NCBI GenBank assembly: GCA_902802045.1
Contig: CADCKQ010000007.1
Location: 1 to 64,000 of the forward strand
Direction of reading: 5' to 3'
Length of the DNA stretch: 64,000 nucleotides
Source: Oscillospiraceae bacterium
GTDB taxonomy: Bacteria > Bacillota > Clostridia > Oscillospirales > Oscillospiraceae
The notes beneath the pieces are model-generated. The model saw nothing but the letters and a program-made list of their open reading frames with translations, was not told where the DNA came from and ran no database searches. Position numbers and translations under genes: made by a program. Below, in pieces: positions 35,286 through 44,714 of this stretch. How positions within the stretch are numbered: position 1 is the stretch's first letter; the number at the start of each line of letters is the position of its first letter.

Positions 35286-37292
35286 ATGAGAATCGCATTC
35301 GCCGGAAACCCGAACAGCGGCAAAACTACAATGTATAATGCCCTGACAGGAAGAAGCGAAAAAGTAGGTAACTGGGGCGGGGTTACCGTCGGAATGAAAG
35401 AGTATCCGATCAAGTCCGAATACACCGGAGGCACTGAAGCAATTGCAGTCGACCTTCCCGGCGCGTATTCGATGTCACCGTTCACACCTGAAGAGGGCAT
35501 CACTTCCGAATATGTTCGTGACGAGCACCCCGATGCCATAGTCAACATCGTCGACGCCACGAACCTTTCCAGAAGCCTGTTCTTCACTACCCAGCTCCTT
35601 GAGCTCGGAATTCCCGTTGTAGTTGCTCTTAACAAGGACGATATCAATCAGAAGGAAGGCACAAAGATCGATGAGAAGTCTTTGAGTCAGAAGCTCAACT
35701 GCCCTGTCATCAAAACGACTGCTACCGAGCAGAAGGGCCTTAAAGACGTCATTGCGGCAGCTGTAGCGCTAAACGGAAAGAGCCAGAAGGCTCCTTACCT
35801 TCAGGCAGATATTGACCTGCATGACAAAAATGCGGTTGACGCTGAAGACCGCAAACGGTTCGGCTATGTCAACGATCTGGTCAAAAATGTTGAAGAAAGA
35901 GCCGTAAAGTCCAGCGAGACCACAAAGTCCGATAAGGTCGACGCAGTTCTGACAAATCCAATCGTCGGTATAATAATCTTTGCGGCAGTAATGTTCGGTG
36001 TGTTCTGGGTATCACAGACATGGCTTGGGCCTCTGGTTGCTGACTGGCTTGTCGGTTACATCAATATTTTCCAGGAATGGGTCGCCTCACAGCTTGAAGC
36101 CACGCCTCTGCTCTCAACGATCATTGCGGACGGCATCGTAGGCGGTGTCGGAGCGGTCGTCGGATTCCTTCCTCTCGTCATGATCATGTACTTCCTCATA
36201 GCCCTTCTCGAGGATTGCGGATACATGGCGCGTGTCAGCGCGGTCATGGATCCGATCTTCAAGAGAGTCGGTCTGTCGGGCAAATCGGTCATTCCCATAG
36301 TCATCGGGACCGGATGCGGCGTCCCCGCGATAATGGCCTGCCGTACCATTCGCGACGAGAGGGAAAGAAGAGCCACCGCGATGCTTTGCACCTTCATTCC
36401 CTGCGGCGCCAAGATTCCTGTCATCGCTCTGTTTGCAGGCGCGTTCTTCAACGGAGCGGCATGGGTCAGCACGGTATCATACTTCCTCGGTCTCGCACTC
36501 ATATTCCTCGGAGCACTTCTCGTAAAGGCAGTTACCGGCTATAAGTACAGAAAGTCCTTCTTCATCATGGAGTTCCCGAAATACAAGGTACCGAGCCTCG
36601 GCTTTGCTTTCAAGTCCATGATGGAACGAGCCAAAGCTTATATTATAAAAGCAGCGACGATCATCCTTATCTGCAACCTTGTTGTTCAGCTTATGCAGAC
36701 CTACAACTGGCAGTTCCAGGTTGTTGAGGAAGGAATGGAGAACACTTCCATTCTTGCAACGATTGCGAGCCCCTTCGCATTCCTGCTGATACCGCTCGGA
36801 TTCGGCGCATGGCAGCTGGCAGCCGCAGCCATTACCGGCTTTATCGCCAAGGAGAATGTTGTCGGTACTCTGGCTGTCTGCTACGGACTCACATCATTTA
36901 TCGATACTGAAGAACTCGCTCTCACCGGCGGCGCCAACGAAGTCGCTGCTGCAATGGGTCTTACTACAGTCAGCGCTCTTGCATATCTCTTCTTTAATCT
37001 TTACACGCCTCCCTGCTTTGCGGCTATCGGTTCCATGAATTCAGAGATGAAGAGCAGGGGCTGGCTATGGAGCGCGATCGGTCTCCAGCTCTGCACAGGT
37101 TATGCTGTTGCATTCCTCGTCAACCAGTTCGGCACACTCTTCACAACAGGAAGCTTTGCCTCAGGCTTTATCCCCGGTCTTATTGCAATAGCTCTGATGG
37201 TGCTCGTTGTGGTTTTGATCTCCAGAAAGATCCGAGCTCACTTCGATGAGGAATACTCTCTCCACCAGGCAGCCAAGGCATCAAAAGCGTAA
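35286..37292 (+). CDS. feoB: Ferrous iron transporter FeoB
   Basis: 668 residues. ATG with AAGGAGG upstream. N-terminal G domain: GNPNSGKTTMYNALTG (G1), VDLPGAYSM (G3) and ALNKDD (G4). About ten membrane helices follow, with the FeoB gates such as LIALLEDCGYMARVSAVMDP and IPIVIGTGCGVPAIMACRTI. It imports Fe(II) using GTP, important for anaerobes. Operon with feoA and two small Cys-rich membrane proteins. Confidence 0.95.
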   Translation: MRIAFAGNPNSGKTTMYNALTGRSEKVGNWGGVTVGMKEYPIKSEYTGGTEAIAVDLPGAYSMSPFTPEEGITSEYVRDEHPDAIVNIVDATNLSRSLFFTTQLLELGIPVVVALNKDDINQKEGTKIDEKSLSQKLNCPVIKTTATEQKGLKDVIAAAVALNGKSQKAPYLQADIDLHDKNAVDAEDRKRFGYVNDLVKNVEERAVKSSETTKSDKVDAVLTNPIVGIIIFAAVMFGVFWVSQTWLGPLVADWLVGYINIFQEWVASQLEATPLLSTIIADGIVGGVGAVVGFLPLVMIMYFLIALLEDCGYMARVSAVMDPIFKRVGLSGKSVIPIVIGTGCGVPAIMACRTIRDERERRATAMLCTFIPCGAKIPVIALFAGAFFNGAAWVSTVSYFLGLALIFLGALLVKAVTGYKYRKSFFIMEFPKYKVPSLGFAFKSMMERAKAYIIKAATIILICNLVVQLMQTYNWQFQVVEEGMENTSILATIASPFAFLLIPLGFGAWQLAAAAITGFIAKENVVGTLAVCYGLTSFIDTEELALTGGANEVAAAMGLTTVSALAYLFFNLYTPPCFAAIGSMNSEMKSRGWLWSAIGLQLCTGYAVAFLVNQFGTLFTTGSFASGFIPGLIAIALMVLVVVLISRKIRAHFDEEYSLHQAAKASKA

Positions 37293-37323
37293 GTATCAGT
37301 TTTTCTGGAAAGGATGGCGAAAA

Positions 37324-37521
37324 ATGAATATTAATTCGGTTATTGCAGTTATAGCGCTTGTTCTGATTGTTTTTTTCGCCGTCAGATACATCTGGAAGGA
37401 GAAAAAACGCGGGACGAAGTGTATAGGATGTCCTGTAGCAGGCAACTGTCATGATTATGCCGGATGCGGAACATCTCAGACTCCACCCAAAAAAGTTGAA
37501 AAGATGACGTTCGGACAGTGA
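37324..37521 (+). CDS. FeoB-associated Cys-rich membrane protein
   Basis: 65 residues from the ATG at 37324 with AAAGGATGG upstream. A single helix (VIAVIALVLIVFFAVRYIW) then a basic stretch and a Cys cluster (KCIGCPVAGNCHDYAGCG). This matches the small Cys-rich proteins often encoded after feoB in Clostridia, which are thought to help iron transfer. A terminator follows. Confidence 0.9.
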   Translation: MNINSVIAVIALVLIVFFAVRYIWKEKKRGTKCIGCPVAGNCHDYAGCGTSQTPPKKVEKMTFGQ

Positions 37522-37540
37522 TCGTCTCTCTTTAAAGATT

Positions 37541-37580
37541 AAAAACAGTGTCTGGCTCAAGTCCGGCACTGTTTATCTTT
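37541..37580 (+). terminator. Terminator of the feo operon
   Basis: AAACAGTGTCTGG pairs, with one bulge, with CCGGCACTGTTT around CTCAAGT, followed by a T-rich tail. Confidence 0.65.
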
Positions 37581-37612
37581 CAATATGATGTACTTTATGG
37601 TAAAATCTCCAC

Positions 37613-38791
37613 ATGACAGCTTTTCTAATAAAAAGATTTATAAAAGAATATGAAAAAACAGGAGATCCCGCTGTAAGAGCAGCTTACGCGGGGTTTTCCG
37701 GCGCAGTCGGAATCATCTGCAACAGCTTCCTTTTTGCACTGAAGCTCTTTATCGGAATCGTGACAGGTTCTGCAGCGGTTATTGCGGATTCCGTCAACAA
37801 CCTGACAGATTCTTTCACGAATATCGTAACGATTATCGGAGCTAAGATCTCCGTAAAGCCTGCGGACAGGGAGCATCCATTCGGACACGGCAGGATCGAA
37901 TATATAACCGGATTTATAATGTCAGTGGCGGTTATAAGTGTCGGAATCAATTTCTTCAGAGATTCAGTCGACGCAATTATTCATCCCAGGACTCTTAATT
38001 TCTCTCTTGTTCCGTTTTTGCTCCTGATCGGAAGCATCGGAGTCAAGCTTTGGATGTCTTTCTTTTATAAAAAAATAGCATTACGTATAAATTCGGAGCT
38101 TCTCAAAGCCCAGTCCGCGGACTCGCTCGGAGATGTGCTGACTACATCAGTTACGGCTGTATCACTTCTGCTCTCAGCATTTTCGAGGTTTTCTGCAGAC
38201 GGATATATGGGCGCCGTTGTATCCTGTTTTATTATCCGGACAGGTATTACAATTGCAAAAAACACACTTGCCCCACTGATTGGCACAAAAATGGATCGTG
38301 AGCTCTATGACAGGATCGTATCCGTAATAGATGGAACGGATGGGATACTGAAATCACACGATCTTATTATTCACAGTTATGGCAGCGGCATCAGCTTTGC
38401 TACAATACATGCAGAGATGCCGGGTAATATGACTCTGGAGGCTGCTCACCGAATAGCAGATTTGGCTGAGAAAAAGGTGAGAGAGGAATTGGGCGTATCG
38501 CTTGTAATACATCTGGATCCTGTTGATTTAAGCGATAACCATAAAAAGGTCAGGGCATCTGTGGAAAGAGAATTAAAAGAGATCATAGAAAAGACAGACC
38601 CTGCCATTGCATATCATGATCTCCAAATCATTTTCGGCAAAAACCCGGAAGCAGCTTTTGATCTGGTGATACCGTTTTCATTTAATGAGGAGCAGTCGGC
38701 AGAACTTATGAGAAGAATTAAAGAGAAGCTGACAGAAGAATTCCCGGGATTTGTATTCAGCATAAATATGGACAGAAATCTTATGGATTAA
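37613..38791 (+). CDS. Cation diffusion facilitator family transporter
   Basis: 392 residues, ATG about 30 bases after the feo terminator. Helices include VGIICNSFLFALKLFIGIVT and the metal site SAAVIADSVNNLTDSFTNI, then DREHPFGHGRIEYITGFIMS, both signature CDF strings (the H and D residues bind Zn, Fe or Mn). A cytosolic C-terminal domain from about residue 215 ends in two ferredoxin-like halves. Efflux of divalent metal; next to feo, iron or zinc are the likely cargoes. Convergent with the ABC-F gene, with only 5 bases between stops and no clear terminator. Confidence 0.93.
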   Translation: MTAFLIKRFIKEYEKTGDPAVRAAYAGFSGAVGIICNSFLFALKLFIGIVTGSAAVIADSVNNLTDSFTNIVTIIGAKISVKPADREHPFGHGRIEYITGFIMSVAVISVGINFFRDSVDAIIHPRTLNFSLVPFLLLIGSIGVKLWMSFFYKKIALRINSELLKAQSADSLGDVLTTSVTAVSLLLSAFSRFSADGYMGAVVSCFIIRTGITIAKNTLAPLIGTKMDRELYDRIVSVIDGTDGILKSHDLIIHSYGSGISFATIHAEMPGNMTLEAAHRIADLAEKKVREELGVSLVIHLDPVDLSDNHKKVRASVERELKEIIEKTDPAIAYHDLQIIFGKNPEAAFDLVIPFSFNEEQSAELMRRIKEKLTEEFPGFVFSINMDRNLMD

Positions 38792-38796
38792 CAGCC

Positions 38797-40671
38797 TTAC
38801 GCGTCAAGCTCCTCCAATTTCGCATATAGCTCCGCAATTTCGTCTTTGAGCGCGTTTTTACGATTCTCGGATTCCAAAAGCTTCACATAGTCTGAGGAAT
38901 ACTCCAGCTCTTCGGTTTCAATATCGGAGAGCTTTTTTTCGAGTGCTTCTATCTGTTTTTCGGTCCTTTCGAGAGCTTTCCGGCTGTTTTTTGGCCTTTC
39001 GGAACGGAAACTGTTTGGAGTTGAAGCCTTTGCTTCAGCCCTTTTTATATTTTCAAAACTCTTCTGCCTGTCATACCATTCGGCAAATTCGGAATAAGTA
39101 CCCCGATGGTCGATTATTCTTCCGTTTTCAAGAAGTATAATGCGGGTAGCAAATTTCTCGGTGAAATATCTGTCATGAGAGACGAACAGCATGGTTCCCG
39201 AATAATCGGAGAGCGCATCTTCTATCCATTCGCGAGAGATGATATCCAGATGGTTTGTCGGCTCGTCCAACAGAAGGAAATTGATCTCTTTTCCCATAAG
39301 CATACAAAGCTTGAGTCTGCTTCGCTCTCCGCCGGAAAGAGAGGATACAGATGCGTTTATTGCGTCACCGCGGAAACCGAAAGCTGCAAGGCGGCTTCTC
39401 GCTTCAGGCATTTCTATTCTGCACTCATACATCATTGTCTCAAGAACACTCAGATCAGGCTCTATAAAGCTTACTATCTGGGGGAGATATGCTTTTTTTA
39501 TGCTCGGGCCTGTTTTTACATAGCCTGTATCCGGCAGAAGATCTGAGTTAATTATACTTAAGAGAGTGGTTTTTCCTGTTCCGTTATCACCCATTACCGC
39601 GACCCGTTCTCCGTTTTCAATAAGCAGCTCGAGGCCTGAAAAAAGCACTTTGCCTGAATACTCTTTAGAGAGATTATCGGCATAGACGACATCGTCTCCG
39701 AGAAACGCCTTCTCTTTAAATCTCGCAGACAGTTTTTTGGCTTCTTTGGGTTTTTCTGATGTGCTGAGCTTATCGATTCTTTTTTCGATCGAGAAAGCTC
39801 TTTTATGAAGTTTATCTGCTCCCATGAAGGCCCAGAGATGGAGCTTCTCTGCTGCCTCGGTCAGCTGTGCAATTTTAGCCTGGTCTTTCTCATACTGTTT
39901 AAGGCGCTCTTCAAATCTCCTCTGACGTTCTTCAACGTAGAAAGAATAGCTGCCCTTGTAGAATTCAACTTTTCCGTCTGAAAGCTCGATCGATCTGGAT
40001 GATGTCCTGTCGAGAAAATAACGGTCATGACTAATTATCAGACAGGTCCCCTTGAATCGGGCTATGTAATCTTCCAGCCATTCTATGGAATGAAGATCAA
40101 GATGGTTATTGGGCTCATCCAGCAGAAGAATGTCTGTGTCTTCAAGCAGAAGCCTTGCAATATTTACTCTTGTTTTCTCACCGCCGGACAGAAGCGCAAA
40201 TGGGCGCTCTCTCATGGAACGGTCTATCTTGAGCCCGTTAGCGACCTTATCTCTTTCAAAATCGGCATCATATCCGTTTCGAGCCTGAAACCATGAAAGA
40301 AGCCGGTCATATTCGTTTAAAAGAGAGAGTGAGGAATCCGATTCCATTTTGAGAGCCAGATCATCCAGCCTCTCTTTGGTTTCCCAGATCTCTCTCTGTG
40401 CATATTTGAGCACATCTTCAACACACCAGCCGTAAGGATATACCGGGATCTGAGAGATCAGGCCGAGTCGCTTGCCCGGGGCAAGCGTTACATTTCCCGA
40501 GTCAGGGCTTATCTCACCGCACAGAATACGGAACAGAGTCGTTTTTCCGGAGCCGTTTGGCCCGAGAATAGCGACTTTTTCTCCGCTTTCCACATTAAAG
40601 GATATGCCGTCGAGCACTTTTTCACCGTACTCAAAGGATTTTGAAAGATCTTTTACACTGATATCGATCAT
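38797..40671 (-). CDS. ABC-F family ATPase (ribosome-associated)
   Basis: About 624 residues from the ATG at 40671, which overlaps the stop of the upstream PBP gene; the longer open frame has no ribosome site. Two ABC domains without membrane helices: Walker A GPNGSGKTT and GDNGTGKTT, signatures LLSGGEKTRVNIARLLL and SLSGGERSRLKLCMLM, Walker B LLLDEPNNHLD and LLLDEPTNHLD. A charged linker of about 80 residues separates them, and a coiled coil ends the protein. ABC-F proteins act on the ribosome to free stalled complexes or protect against drugs. I cannot choose a subfamily. Confidence 0.93.
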   Translation of the reverse strand: MIDISVKDLSKSFEYGEKVLDGISFNVESGEKVAILGPNGSGKTTLFRILCGEISPDSGNVTLAPGKRLGLISQIPVYPYGWCVEDVLKYAQREIWETKERLDDLALKMESDSSLSLLNEYDRLLSWFQARNGYDADFERDKVANGLKIDRSMRERPFALLSGGEKTRVNIARLLLEDTDILLLDEPNNHLDLHSIEWLEDYIARFKGTCLIISHDRYFLDRTSSRSIELSDGKVEFYKGSYSFYVEERQRRFEERLKQYEKDQAKIAQLTEAAEKLHLWAFMGADKLHKRAFSIEKRIDKLSTSEKPKEAKKLSARFKEKAFLGDDVVYADNLSKEYSGKVLFSGLELLIENGERVAVMGDNGTGKTTLLSIINSDLLPDTGYVKTGPSIKKAYLPQIVSFIEPDLSVLETMMYECRIEMPEARSRLAAFGFRGDAINASVSSLSGGERSRLKLCMLMGKEINFLLLDEPTNHLDIISREWIEDALSDYSGTMLFVSHDRYFTEKFATRIILLENGRIIDHRGTYSEFAEWYDRQKSFENIKRAEAKASTPNSFRSERPKNSRKALERTEKQIEALEKKLSDIETEELEYSSDYVKLLESENRKNALKDEIAELYAKLEELDA

Positions 40672-42011
40672 GACATGGATTTTATTGCCTGATGCAGGAA
40701 AGTATTCATCATAACGCCGGTCGTTGTAAGCCCTCCGCCAAGGTCTTTTTCTATAACGGCCACAAATGCCCACGGGTGTTCTTCGTCATAGAGGAACCCC
40801 GTAAACCACACATTGGAAAGGGAATCGGGATCTCCATCTTCGTCAAGATCTTCTTCGATGTAGTATCCCGTCTCGCCTGTGCCTGTTTTACCGCCGATCT
40901 TAAGATCCGGGAATGTGTAATAGCTGCCGTAGCCTTTTTCCACATTGTTTATCATAAGCTCTTTGAGCCTGTCCGCAGTGGATTCTTCGATCAGCCGTGA
41001 TGCGGTAACGGTATCGGCGTAAATAATATGTGGCCTTACAAGCATCCCGCCGTTTGCAATAGCAGCTACATATCTCATCATTGCATAGGGCGTAATAAGG
41101 TCTTCAGACTGGCCTATGCCGATCCAGGCAGTCTCCGGGTCTCCGGCGTATTCGGTCATTATATGTCCTGCAGAGGTTCTCATATAATCAATATTGAGTT
41201 CGCTGAGAAAACCGTACTTCTCCGCGTATTCTATGAGCCGCTCCTGCCCAACCTGAATTGAGATCTGGGCAAAGGCCACATTGCAGGAATTGGCCAGCGC
41301 CTGCTCAAAGTTCTGGTTGTAATGCTCCCCGGAGCATTTGATCAGAACGCCCGAGGTAATATAGTCGCCGTCACAGTAGAACCTCTGTTCATCGAGGTTA
41401 TCCAGGTTCTCAATAGCGGCAGCGGAAGTGATGAGCTTGAAGACCGAGCCCGGAGCATAGGTGGCGTTGACACATCTGTTAATAAAGACGCCTTCAGGAA
41501 GCTCTTCATCTTCTTCAGCCAACGGATCCAAAGATGGAGAGGAGGCCATAGTGAGGATCTCACCGGTCTTGTAATTCATCATCATAATCGCACCGCTTCT
41601 GCCGGCAAGAAGATTGTATGCAAATATATTCAGGCTGGAATCGACCGTAAGGGATATGGAAGTATCGTCGCTTATGGTGACTCCGTTAATAATATCGTAG
41701 TGCCTGAGGCCGTTCCAGAAGCTTGAGATAAGTCCGGAACCGACTCTTCCGCCGTAGTCTCCGGTCACGTGATAGCAGGCCTCTCTTATGGAGGCATAGT
41801 CCGAGTATCTCTGCTCGTCGGCGTTGAAAGAGGCAAGCAGGTTCCCGCCTCTGTCATAGATCGAGCCTTCGACGCTGTCTCCCGTGCCGGGAAAATACAG
41901 AGCCCAGTTCTCACCCTGTTCGAAGAAACGCGTAATGTATACAAGAAGACCTGCTATGATGCCGATAGCGAGTATGGTCACTGCGAGGGATCTGTTTACG
42001 ATCTTTTTCAT
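40668..42011 (-). CDS. Class B penicillin-binding protein (transpeptidase)
   Basis: 447 residues; ATG directly after the ftsW-like stop, with AAAGGAGGGG inside the ftsW end. N-terminal membrane helix, a short non-catalytic domain, then the transpeptidase with SVFK (SxxK Ser), SCN (SxN) and KTGTGE (KTG). It lacks the long dimerisation domain of PBP2x, like PbpA of actinobacteria and clostridia. With the FtsW-type partner it would build septal or elongation peptidoglycan. Confidence 0.93.
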   Translation of the reverse strand: MKKIVNRSLAVTILAIGIIAGLLVYITRFFEQGENWALYFPGTGDSVEGSIYDRGGNLLASFNADEQRYSDYASIREACYHVTGDYGGRVGSGLISSFWNGLRHYDIINGVTISDDTSISLTVDSSLNIFAYNLLAGRSGAIMMMNYKTGEILTMASSPSLDPLAEEDEELPEGVFINRCVNATYAPGSVFKLITSAAAIENLDNLDEQRFYCDGDYITSGVLIKCSGEHYNQNFEQALANSCNVAFAQISIQVGQERLIEYAEKYGFLSELNIDYMRTSAGHIMTEYAGDPETAWIGIGQSEDLITPYAMMRYVAAIANGGMLVRPHIIYADTVTASRLIEESTADRLKELMINNVEKGYGSYYTFPDLKIGGKTGTGETGYYIEEDLDEDGDPDSLSNVWFTGFLYDEEHPWAFVAVIEKDLGGGLTTTGVMMNTFLHQAIKSMS

Positions 42012-43703
42012 TCAGGACCCCTCCTTTGACCTTTTGAACTCCGGGATAACCGCAAAACTCCCTTGTTTTCTGGTATCAGCGCTTTTCAGAAACGCCATGA
42101 GCATCCAGCAGGAGATAAGAGATGTGCCGCCTTTTGAGACAAACGGGAATGTAACTCCCGTAAAAGGCAGCAGGTCTACTGAGCCGAAAACATTAAGGGC
42201 AAGCTGGACCATCATAATACTGACTGACGCGCAAGCAGCAATAGAGTAGTATGTGCTCCTGCCGCGCCGAGCGCTTCTGATAGCAAAAAACGCAAGGGTA
42301 AGTATTGCTATTATGCAGCAGAGAGCTGCGATCAGTCCGTAGTTCTCGCAAATTAGGGCAAATACCATGTCGGTATCAGCTGCAAATATCCTGTGAAGCC
42401 AGCCATTACCCGGCATGTTGCCGAAAAGTCCTCCGGAAGCTGCAGCAGACATTGCCCGTGTCTGCTGATAGCCTTTGTCATAAACATCCTCCCATACATG
42501 ACCCCAGGCACTGAAACGATCGGCAACATACGGCCTCACCAGCAGTACCATGAAAACAGCCATTACAGCTCCTCCTACTGCCAGAAAAACAGTCGCGATC
42601 GAACCGGAGCGCATAAAGGATATTATAAGAAAACATATGAAGAATATCAAAGCTGTGCCGAAATCTCCTATCACAGCCAAAGCACCGACACATACTGCGG
42701 AAAAACCTATAAAGAGAATTAGATTTCTTCTGTGGTAAAGATTTTCAAGTGTTGCAGCGCCGCAAAACACATAGGCGACTTTTACGAGCTCAGAAGGCTG
42801 GAAAGAATAGCCGCCTATTGTCAGCCAGTTTGCAGCCCCGTAGGACACTGTTCCGGCAGCAACGTTAATGCCCAAAAGGCCCAATGCCAGTGCAGCTACT
42901 ACATATCTGACCGCATGGCTGACTCTTCTGATATTCCGGAGCCAGAGCCCCAACAGAATAAACAGAACCACGCTGACCGTTATAAGGATCATCTGTTTAT
43001 AGAGGTCGGCGGGCTCGGATATGCAGACAACTGCAAGACCGAATGTCGTGAGATAGAAGGCGAGGGTCTCAACTTCAAAACCGTTTCTGTGCATGGCTTT
43101 CATAAGCGCAAAGCAGACCCACTCCAAAAGGATGATAAGAAGAAAGCCCCCTGTTATCATTAAGATATGCTCATCGTCTGCCAATGCCAATTGCATAAGC
43201 AGAAACAGCTGAAGGACAGTGAGTTCGAAAAGAGTCACCGACGGAAGAACGGTTTTGCCGGCGCTCGTTCTTCTCTCGCTGAATTCGGCTCTCTCTTCAT
43301 CAGAGACGGAATGGAAAAGCATCGGATTTCCGCCCAGATTGAGAACATCCCCGTCCTGGACCGGAAGGCCTTTGGCCTTTACCTGGTTGTTATTGACCCA
43401 GACTCCGCCACGTGAGAAGATATCGTATATTTTCCAAACTCCCTTGCCGTTTCTGACCAGAGCGGCGTGTGTCCTGCTCAGGTTTCTGGCGTCAAGAAAG
43501 ATATCGGAAGTGTGCGATCTTCCGATAATGTTTTCCCAGTGCAGAATCGGGATCTCTTCGTCACCGAATGTAATAAAGCCCCAGTATTCGTCTTCATAAG
43601 CTCCGCTGAGCATACTTCTGATACACCTGACAATTATTGCCAGGGAGAGAAGAACGATTATATATCTTGAAGCAATGAGCGCATACTGAGTCAGTAAATC
43701 CAA
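42012..43703 (-). CDS. FHA domain fused to FtsW/RodA/SpoVE glycosyltransferase
   Basis: About 563 residues from a TTG at 43703 with GAGGAG 6 bases upstream; the open frame extends to 43784 but that part covers the promoter. One helix (IASRYIIVLLSLAIIVRCIR), then an FHA domain at about 60-140 (NIIGRSHTSDIFLDARNLSR, THAALVRN), and then about ten helices with SEDS hallmarks (ANWLTIGGYSFQPSELVKVA, GNGWLHRIFAADTDMVFALI). The FHA module reads phosphothreonine, so a Ser/Thr kinase probably controls this wall polymerase; none lies in the window. Confidence 0.93.
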   Translation of the reverse strand: MDLLTQYALIASRYIIVLLSLAIIVRCIRSMLSGAYEDEYWGFITFGDEEIPILHWENIIGRSHTSDIFLDARNLSRTHAALVRNGKGVWKIYDIFSRGGVWVNNNQVKAKGLPVQDGDVLNLGGNPMLFHSVSDEERAEFSERRTSAGKTVLPSVTLFELTVLQLFLLMQLALADDEHILMITGGFLLIILLEWVCFALMKAMHRNGFEVETLAFYLTTFGLAVVCISEPADLYKQMILITVSVVLFILLGLWLRNIRRVSHAVRYVVAALALGLLGINVAAGTVSYGAANWLTIGGYSFQPSELVKVAYVFCGAATLENLYHRRNLILFIGFSAVCVGALAVIGDFGTALIFFICFLIISFMRSGSIATVFLAVGGAVMAVFMVLLVRPYVADRFSAWGHVWEDVYDKGYQQTRAMSAAASGGLFGNMPGNGWLHRIFAADTDMVFALICENYGLIAALCCIIAILTLAFFAIRSARRGRSTYYSIAACASVSIMMVQLALNVFGSVDLLPFTGVTFPFVSKGGTSLISCWMLMAFLKSADTRKQGSFAVIPEFKRSKEGS

Positions 43704-43755
43704 AGCAGTCTCCTCGAGAATTAAGTGCACAGGGCTGTTATTTGTAGATGTGCGG

Positions 43756-43784
43756 ATTATACCATAAAGAGGAAAACATAACAA
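43756..43784 (-). promoter_or_regulatory. Sigma-A promoter of the FHA-FtsW/PBP/ABC-F operon
   Basis: Reverse strand TTGTTA, 17-base spacer, TATAAT, about 50 bases before the TTG start. Confidence 0.7.
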
Positions 43785-43806
43785 TAAGTCCGCCTGCAGT
43801 TTGTAA

Positions 43807-43834
43807 TTGACTAAAAAGAATAATCGGGTATAAT
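43807..43834 (+). promoter_or_regulatory. Sigma-A promoter of mrp-glyA
   Basis: TTGACT at 43807-43812, 16-base spacer, TATAAT at 43829-43834, about 35 bases before the start codon. Divergent to the ftsW promoter. Confidence 0.7.
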
Positions 43835-43871
43835 CATTTAACGGATTATTATTTAAAGGCGGTTATCAAAA

Positions 43872-44714
43872 ATGAGTGATTGCACACATGATTGCAGCAC
43901 ATGCGGACAAAGCTGCAGAGACAGAGGTAACCCGGACAGGCATGAGTTCCGAGTTGATCTGAACCCGGGCTCAACAGTAAGAAAAGTAATTGCGGTAGTG
44001 AGCGGGAAAGGCGGAGTCGGCAAATCCTTTGTCACATCCCTTCTTGCTTCTGAAATGCAAAGAAGAGGGCATAATGCCGCGGTTCTGGATGCGGATATTA
44101 CCGGCCCGTCCATACCAAAGTCCTTCGGTATAACCGGTCACGCGATGGGAACAGACACATATCTTTACCCGGCATATACAGAATCCGGAATACAGGTCAT
44201 GTCTATGAACATGATCCTGGAAGACAATTCCCAGCCCGCTGTCTGGCGCGGCCCGGTGATTGCAGGAGCAGTCAAACAGTTCTGGAGCGATGTTCTTTGG
44301 ACAGATGTCGACTATATGTTTGTTGATATGCCTCCCGGAACAGGTGACGTCCCTCTTACAGTATTCCAGTCATTGCCTGTAGATGGGGTGGTTATAGTTA
44401 CATCCCCTCAGGACCTTGTTTCAATGATCGTTGCCAAAGCTGTAAATATGGCAAAGATGATGGATGTGCCCATAATCGGTGTTGCCGAAAACATGTCATA
44501 TCTCAAATGCCCGGACTGCGGGAAAGAGATAGAGGTCTTCGGAAGCTCAAAGGTTGCGGAGACCGCAAAGCAGTTTGAAATCCCGCATACTGCAAGGATC
44601 CCCATAGACCCTTCTTTTGCGGCGATGGTAGACGCTGGAGAGGTTGAGAGCATAAGCTGCGATGCCCTTTCTGAAATTGCGGATGCGGTAGAAAAAATCG
44701 AGGTAGCTGAATAA
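43872..44714 (+). CDS. mrp: Mrp/NBP35-type P-loop ATPase, Fe-S cluster carrier
   Basis: 280 residues. The N-terminus has a Cys-rich lead (DCTHDCSTCGQSC), then the deviant Walker A VVSGKGGVGKSFVTSLLA of the MinD/Mrp group, the switch DADITGPSIPKSFGI and PPGTGDVPLTV. The Cys pair CPDCGKEIEVFG later in the chain binds the bridging cluster. It delivers Fe-S clusters to apoproteins. The stop abuts glyA with no gap. Confidence 0.93.
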   Translation: MSDCTHDCSTCGQSCRDRGNPDRHEFRVDLNPGSTVRKVIAVVSGKGGVGKSFVTSLLASEMQRRGHNAAVLDADITGPSIPKSFGITGHAMGTDTYLYPAYTESGIQVMSMNMILEDNSQPAVWRGPVIAGAVKQFWSDVLWTDVDYMFVDMPPGTGDVPLTVFQSLPVDGVVIVTSPQDLVSMIVAKAVNMAKMMDVPIIGVAENMSYLKCPDCGKEIEVFGSSKVAETAKQFEIPHTARIPIDPSFAAMVDAGEVESISCDALSEIADAVEKIEVAE

